From Nicotiana tabacum (lineage: Eukaryota > Streptophyta > Magnoliopsida > Solanales > Solanaceae): a stretch of DNA of 64,000 nt. The stretch spans positions 7,488,722 through 7,552,721 of the forward strand of contig NC_134095.1 of NCBI RefSeq assembly GCF_000715075.1, read 5' to 3'. The stretch's first letter is position 1; every line of letters begins with the position of its first letter. The notes under the pieces are model-generated. The model saw only the letters and a list, made by a program, of their open reading frames with translations, was not told the DNA's origin and searched no databases. A program made the translations under genes and the position numbers. Below, one piece after another: positions 58,224 through 64,000 of the stretch.

Positions 58224-59473
58224 CTATTTGGTCCCAGAGGGACCTTCTCCATGCTTGTCCTTCTTTGCTCCATCGATCAGATTCCCCAGGCCGCGCATGT
58301 CCAACAGCAGATAGGCCCTTGCTAGGAACCCTCCTTCATTGGTATCTTTCTCTACAATGATCTTTTGATGCCACATGTGTTGTGCCTCGAACTTGAAGGG
58401 AATGGAGTTCCCCTAGAAGCCTGCTTTGTCATTTTGGAAACTCGTGGTATAACCTACTTCCTTCCAGCTTGCCTCATAACCCTGATAGGTGCATAAGGAT
58501 AGATTCCCCTCAATCCGATTAGCACTAGATGAGGAGTATCTCTCGACCTGATGATGAATACACTGCTAGATAACCACTCGAACATCCAATGTACCTTGTC
58601 ATCAGTTAGATTGCTGAAGAAATGTGCCCAGCTTACAGCATTTTCCGGTTGCGCAAACCTATTTGGGATAAAAGTCATTCTCTTCAGATGGTGATAGGCT
58701 ATGTGGTCATTCCATGGTCGTCGTGGAAGTTCTTGACAGTATTCTCCTATCTGAAGGTGTTCTAACAACCATACTTGTAGCAACAGATTACATCCCTTGA
58801 AATGCCTATACCCATTTTGCAACGGTCTAAAGCCCGATACATATCAGCCAGAATCATAGGGACAATAGTGTAAGTTTGCCCCTCAATCCCCTCCATTAAA
58901 GTCTTAGTGACCATATCTAGGCAAGTGTGGATACTTTCTCCTTGTATTAGAAATACCAGCATCCCCAGAAAACAGACAATGAATACAAAAACTCGGCGAT
59001 GAGTCCAACCCAAAAAAGTGATGGCAAACTCGTCATGGTAAAGGCGGTGTGACTTATTGTGCCCATAATGCTTATAAAGGAAATCGAATGGTATGTAAGA
59101 CTTCTTCATATAAACTAACTCATCATTTTCAAGAAACCTCGAGAAGTGCGATTTTTCGGTACTAACAACCAGGGCTATCCCATGGGAACCTAGGAAGCCT
59201 ATTTCTTCTAAAAGGAGAGTCATTTCTATATCACCAAAACAGAAAATGGCTCTCTTCTCATCCCAGGGCAGCCTCAATTAATGCATTGTTTTGCTGAATG
59301 TCTAACAAGGAGGGTAAATTTTTTAGGACTCTTTTCACATGATTTTTGTCACTTGGCGGGAGATTTTCCCACCAATCCAGTAGCAAAGGTGGGATATTTT
59401 GAACCATGCCGAACCTGGGGACTTCGTGCCTCATTTCTGCAAAACAAATAAAGTTAGCCCTTTCTATCTCCAA
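58224..59473 (-). pseudogene. Ogre ORF1 with plant-mobile-domain-like sequence
   Basis: About 415 codons in three overlapping frame segments (59473-59258, 59277-58762, 58822-58454), then continuing to TAG at 58224-58226. N-terminus MEIERANFICFAEMRHEVPR, then FCFGDIEMTLLLEEIGFLG, which resembles the start of plant mobile domains (F-G-E-T-LEE/D-----G). YHDEFAITFLGWTHRRVF and PMILADMYRALDRCK follow, then MTFIPNRFAQPENAVSWAHFF. Ogre elements are known for an extra ORF1 upstream of gag, and position and size fit. Function is unknown. Two frameshifts (about 59265 and 58800) and an in-frame stop near 58414 disable it. Confidence 0.7.
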
Positions 59474-59759
59474 ATTTGGCTATTTACACGTTAATGATCA
59501 ACATATTGGCATGTTTAATCCAAATAATGCACAGATTGTGATTGTGCCCATTGGGATTATGGAAATCCCGACGGACTTTGGACAAGGCTTATCTTAGCGA
59601 GTTATTACACGGATAACGTTCTAACCCATACTATTTTTGGACATGATGCATGTACAGTTAATATTAGTGTGGGGGTTTCTAGAAGAGTCTAAACCGGTAC
59701 CCTCAAGCGGACAACTTGAGAGGGAAATGCAAGGAGTTGTTGACTGCACCGTTGATCGA
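59474..59759 (-). other. Ogre leader between ORF1 and right LTR
   Basis: Non-coding. I could not find a primer-binding site or the U5 end that should match 28803-29040, so the LTR/leader junction appears deleted or rearranged. Confidence 0.45.
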
Positions 59760-60324
59760 CTAGTTTTATAACTGTGGGTCCCGACCGAACTCGAATTATA
59801 TGAATTAGTCCAAAATAAGTGGGAAAAACAAAAAGTTGGGCAATTATTATCAAAAATCTACCAATAAACAAAATAATTGATTTTTAAGACGAGATGGGAG
59901 GGGGTCCTAAGTTTCTTTGCCTAAAGGATCACCCCGTGCAACATAAATAATAATTCGTAACTCCCTCGAGATGGGGTGTTACTCGTATTATTCAGCATGC
60001 ACAGACTATCATCTCCTACTACCCGATTACTATCTTTAAGTTATTACCTAAGGCGTACTAATTGATTCTAAGTTATACCTTATGCATGCACTACCCGTCC
60101 CATGCCTATGGTCCAGGAGGCGTTTGGACCTCTGTTTTGGGTAGTTCTAGACTTAACTTAGGTTGCTCAAAATAAGAAAACTAGGAGACATACAAAATAA
60201 GTTGGACTTCACGTAAAGTAATTAAGGTCTCAAGTTAGCATCCACACTTAAACAACAAATGCACGCAAGCGAATTAGGCGTTTGACAGTTTCAGAGTTGA
60301 GACGAGTTAAAGTCATTAAGCCTT

Positions 60325-60885
60325 ATAGACATGGTTTCTATGTGACCTCAAACATGTAGGCAGTTTCATATGCAAGGTACAACTTCTGAGCGACTACACA
60401 ATGGCCTACTGATTGCAGGTTATAAGCGATTAGACCTATAGACATGTTATCTAGGTGATTTATGCAGTTGTTAGTAGTGATAGCCATGGAAGACATTAAG
60501 AATTACTCAGTTTGATCCTATAGGTAGGTAGGATTTCTAAAATTAGCGATTGAAACTGGTTTTAGCTCTTATAGGCATGTATCCTAAGTGAGTAATATAA
60601 CAACAGCACATTAACCACTTAAAACCATATAGGCATGATTTTTAAAATGCAGATTCGTAGAACGTAAGCTAACATGACCCTATGGTCATAATGTCTAATG
60701 GATATGTTGTAATGCAAATTGAAACATTGGTCACTTTATTTCCTATAGGCATGATATCTAACAAACATGTAGAAGCAGAATATGCTAAACAAATTAAATA
60801 TCTATAGGCAAGTTATCTAACACACAGTAGCAGAACATGTTCGAGCAAATTAAACACCTATAGGCGGGATTTCAACCCTTTTCAT
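60325..60885 (-). repeat. recurrent CCTATAGGCATGATATCTAA-type motif in the Ogre LTR
   Basis: About nine copies at 47-100 bp intervals (near 60330, 60433, 60518, 60570, 60627, 60680, 60750, 60803, 60858). The left LTR shows worn relatives (AAAGCATGGTTTCTA, TAATCATGGTATCTAATG) around 30000-30330. Confidence 0.65.
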
Positions 60886-61417
60886 GCAAATATTAAAATA
60901 AATCCATTTTCCCGATTTTACTAACACCCCAATTGTTATTACAACACTATTATAGACCCAATGAGTGAAACAAATTATAGAATTATAAAATAGCTATAGT
61001 GGGCCTAAGGCAGTCCCAAAGTATACCCGACCGGGCCAGGCCTTCAATCTCAAGTCCACATAGTTTCACAACAGCCCAGAAAATAATCTTCATAGCCAAA
61101 ATCCAGTAGCCAGAGCTAATCAACAGCCATTTACACAAACCAACTAGTTTATCCAATAAATGAAAAAGGGTGCAAAGTTGGGCAATTAGGAAAAGTGCCA
61201 AAGAATCTTGGACCCTAGTGCGTCATAGTTCCCAAGGACTTCAAGAACCCAGAATAGTGCTCACACTAGGGAGGTTGATATATGAGACTTAGGGGTGAGG
61301 GCTTTGGCTTTGGCTTTCAACCAGCACCAGAATTAAACTCATGACAGGAAATAACCAGTAAAGTAATAGGTTTGGAAAAGCATTTGCAAACTTATAAGAT
61401 AATCACATAATGAACTA

Positions 61418-61666
61418 CTCTCTTTGTTCCAGTTTATGTGATCTTATTTCCTTTTTGGTCCGTTCCAAAAAGAATGACCCCTTTCTAAATTTGGAAACAA
61501 TTTAGTTTAAACTTACAATTCTACCATTATTGAGAAGCTTTTATAACTACACAAATACTCTGGGCCCTTTTTTAACTTGTTGAGAACCACAAATTCCAAA
61601 AGTCTTTATTTTTTCTTAAACTTCGTGCCCAGTCAAACAGATTCACATAAATTGGAACGGAGGGAG
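61418..61666. mobile_element. Stowaway MITE, TSD TA
   Basis: 249 bp between TA dinucleotides (61416-61417, 61667-61668). Left CTCTCTTTGTTCCAGTTTAT, right end complement CTCCCTCCGTTCCAATTTAT, the standard Stowaway (Tc1/mariner) termini. Inserted in the Ogre LTR. Confidence 0.9.
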
Positions 61667-63787
61667 TAACATATTTGGAAGGGTAACATACGACAAGAGA
61701 CAAAGAATCTAGGATTGCAAAGTTAACAGGCAAGGTCATTAGGCTAATAAGACCAAGTAATGCAACCAATTTAGAACATAAAGGATCAGATTATACCAAA
61801 CTCGGGATTAAACAGTATAATTCAAACAGGATCAGGTATCATAGAGGGCATTAGTCAAAGAAGATTAGTTTCAAAGAGATCACAAGTTATTAGAGGTACA
61901 GATTGGTCATAGCAAGGACACATAGAGTGGCAACAATAGTCATAGGAGCATACAACATTTAGAGTAAAGGTCTTAAACAAGTTGGGGCAAGCTAATAACA
62001 TCAATTAACCACTGGAAGTTCATAATTAGGCAGAGAAACATGGATTAGACCATGTAATCAAAACAACACTAAACAAAGCATGCGTTATTCTGTCTAAATT
62101 GACTAAGTTAAGTACAAAGACATTATTAAGCTAGCAACTATAGGCAGAATTAAACAGGAAAAAAGTCAGGAGAACATATTAGATCATGCAATTAAGAGAA
62201 CATGCTAATTAGAACACAATAAACATTGCGAAAGTTAGAAACTAACCAGTGATTGTTCAATAAACAAGAAAAGAACAGCAGTAAGGACACAAAGTCTCGA
62301 ATGTGTCAAGTTCCAAGGCTTTCAAGAACCCAGGGCAGTGTTCACACCCAAGAGAGGTCGAGAAAAATATAAATCTGGTGGCCTTGGCTTTCAGCCGGCC
62401 AAGAGCCAAACAGAACAAAGTAGTAAGCGATTATAGAGTAGAAATCTCAATTTTTAGTGGAAAATATTAATTCAATTTCTGTCTAGAAAGGGGAAGGAGA
62501 ACGGGGTTATATAGTAGCAAAATTAAATATACAAACAAGGAAAACAATCAATCAATCTTAAAAAAGGAAGGGTTAGTATGTGAAATTGATTCAGAATCAA
62601 TTTAGGAGAAGTTAAGCAAACCCTAGTTTTTAGGAAAAATAAATATTACCAGAATATACACGAAAATAGTAACATAAGACGAATATAGACATAATAACAC
62701 TTAAAATCATAGAATCGAACCAAATTTGGTTCGATCTAAAGAGATCTAAAAACCCTAGTTTTAGGGCAATTAAGAATCAATAGAAAATACACAAAGGTTT
62801 ATACCCATAATAGAACAAGGGATGAATATAGACAGAATAGCAGAAAGGTCATGTATTTGAACCGATTTTGGTTCGATCTTGATGAGATCTTCTTGGCATG
62901 TTTAGTCAAGCAGTATAGAAGAGTAACCAGTACTAGGGAGAGGCCGTATATGGCAAAGAATAACCATCGAATCTCATATTCAGTAGGATTAGGAGAAGGT
63001 TTTAGGGGGGCGGCGATTAGGGTTTAGTTGAAGAAGAGAGGAGTGACAGAGAGAATAGGGGCGGCGGTCTCTATGAAATGGGGTAGGGTTTCTGGGGTTA
63101 GGTTAACTAAAAAAGGGGGAAGGGACGGTGGTCGTTGATCTTTAGAGATCCACGGCTGAGATAAAAAATTAAACGGAGCGGGTCGTTTAAAAGCGAGTCG
63201 CGATCGGGTATTGATCATGGGTCATTTGACTTTGGGATGGGAAATTGGGCCAGTTATTAGTATTTTGGGCCTTTTTTTTTGGTCCAAAAATAGGTAGAAT
63301 TTAGGCTAGTTTTTAAATATCCAATATTTTATCAATAAATAATTTATAAAAGAAATTAGTAAAAAACAAATATTATTTGCGCACTAAAATGATTGAAAAT
63401 AATAACTCAACATTATAAAAATATAAAAAGTTATTTTTTGCATAAATAATGTAATTATACATGAATATGGGCTATTATTGCAAAATATGCAATTAGCCTT
63501 AAAATGCAAATATTATTATAAAAAATGCAGTAAAATAGTTAAAAACATTTATGTAGGTGTAAATGATAAGTTTAGATGATTAAATCATCCTAAAATAATT
63601 TGAAGGATAATTACTGAATATTTATATAATAAAATGCAGAAATAAATTAATTTAAAGCCTTTTAAAATTATGAAATATTATAAATAAATGCTTGTATAGG
63701 CTTATAAGCTAAATGATGATGCACATTACCATTTTGAATGTATATATATACAATTAAAAAATGTGAGGGAAAAATTGGGTATCAACA

Positions 63788-64000
63788 ACTACTCTCATTT
63801 CCACCCTCTTCAGAGATGCCTATGTGTTATCCTCTACCACACAACTATATTGAGCTGCCATAGCATCACGAGGCCTATACCTTCATCCAGACACTAAGTC
63901 TTCCATCGCAGGGCCATAGGACTATACGTCCGACATACAGTCCAGCTGCCTCACAGCCACGTGGTTCATATGCATCACAGCCACGTAGATCACAACCATC
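63788..64000 (+). other. right flank of Ogre, Q/P/S-rich open frame running off the window
   Basis: From a stop near 63863 one plus-strand frame stays open to the end with SPAASQPRGSYASQPRRSQ, due to repeats of TCACAGCCACGT. It could be a Gypsy gag linker or a chance low-complexity frame. It does not continue the Gypsy LTR found left of the Ogre element. Confidence 0.3.

Larger units (their letters stand above)
28803..63787 (-). mobile_element. Ogre/Tat-type Gypsy retrotransposon carrying nested elements
   Basis: A minus-strand element whose parts are in Ogre/Tat order from right to left: LTR, ORF1 (58224-59473), gag (56443-57985), gag knuckle (about 41 kb), protease (40 kb), RT (38 kb), aRNase H (37.4 kb), integrase (36 kb), long satellite-bearing 3' UTR and LTR. 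The two LTRs are homologous but strongly diverged. Removing E1 and E2 leaves about 19.8 kb, a size usual for Ogre and not for other Gypsy groups. Outer flanks do not repeat (GTTCC left, ACTAC right), so either the ends were rearranged or the LTRs come from two related insertions. Confidence 0.75.
59760..63787 (-). repeat. Ogre right (5') LTR, about 4 kb, inner end unclear
   Basis: Homologous to the left LTR from GTGGGTCCCGACCGAACTCG (59776) onward, with GGATCACCCCGTGCAAC and the TTCCCAAGGACTTCAAGAAC block. It ends GGGAAAAATTGGGTATCAACA at 63787, i.e. a TGTTGATACCC start on the minus strand. A Stowaway MITE is inserted at 61418. Confidence 0.68.

Noticed and set aside
1..64000. Defence islands, phage genes or operons
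   Set aside because: Introns, LTR elements, MITEs and AT-rich spacers show plant nuclear DNA; no prokaryotic gene spacing or ribosome sites.

Overview
The window looks like repeat-rich nuclear DNA of a flowering plant, most probably Solanaceae (Nicotiana/Solanum type). The evidence is a Tork/Tnt1-like Copia element, an Ogre/Tat-type Gypsy element with an extra ORF1, Stowaway and CACTA MITEs, a tRNA-type SINE, and one host gene with a GT-AG intron. I see no bacterial, viral or organellar gene block, no rRNA, no convincing free-standing tRNA gene and no CRISPR. Genus assignment is inference from repeat families known to me.

Layout. Positions 1-398 may carry the last exon of an unidentified gene. 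Three minus-strand Copia elements follow: Copia-1 (399-5309, Ale/Retrofit-like), Copia-2 (6894-11397, gag missing, 184-bp LTRs, TSD CAACT) and Copia-3 (12232-17241, Tork lineage, TSD TAAGT, duplicated leader and primer site). All have recognisable LTR, PBS and PPT parts but broken reading frames. A MITE cluster (17.8-18.7 kb) separates them from the only convincing host gene, a two-exon seven-blade WD40 protein of the JINGUBANG family (19797-21815, plus strand). Its intron contains a SINE-like insertion.

From 23.6 to 26.5 kb there is the 5' part of a CACTA transposon: subterminal palindromes, a GC-rich leader, an intron-like stretch holding another MITE, and a TnpD N-terminus with stops. It runs into a partial Gypsy LTR (26489-28802).

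The remaining 35 kb (28803-63787) are best read as one minus-strand Ogre/Tat-type element of about 20 kb. It has roughly 4-kb diverged LTRs, an ORF1 with a plant-mobile-domain look, gag, protease, RT, a second (archaeal-type) RNase H, integrase, and a 3' UTR filled by a hairpin-forming satellite. Its gag is split by two further LTR elements of one family, E1 (41233-48036) and E2 (48101-56442). Only 64 bp of Ogre gag remain between them. E1 and E2 have about 2-kb LTRs and about 4-kb interiors in which I recognise no RT or integrase.

Most interesting observations: (i) the 33886-35100 satellite, whose roughly 40 units each fold as a short stem whose two arms change together; (ii) the E1/E2 pair as a possible non-coding (LARD-like) Gypsy family; (iii) the tandemly duplicated primer-binding leader in Copia-3; (iv) a CACTA MITE in one E2 LTR with its empty site preserved in the sister LTR. 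No clearly new multi-gene system was found.
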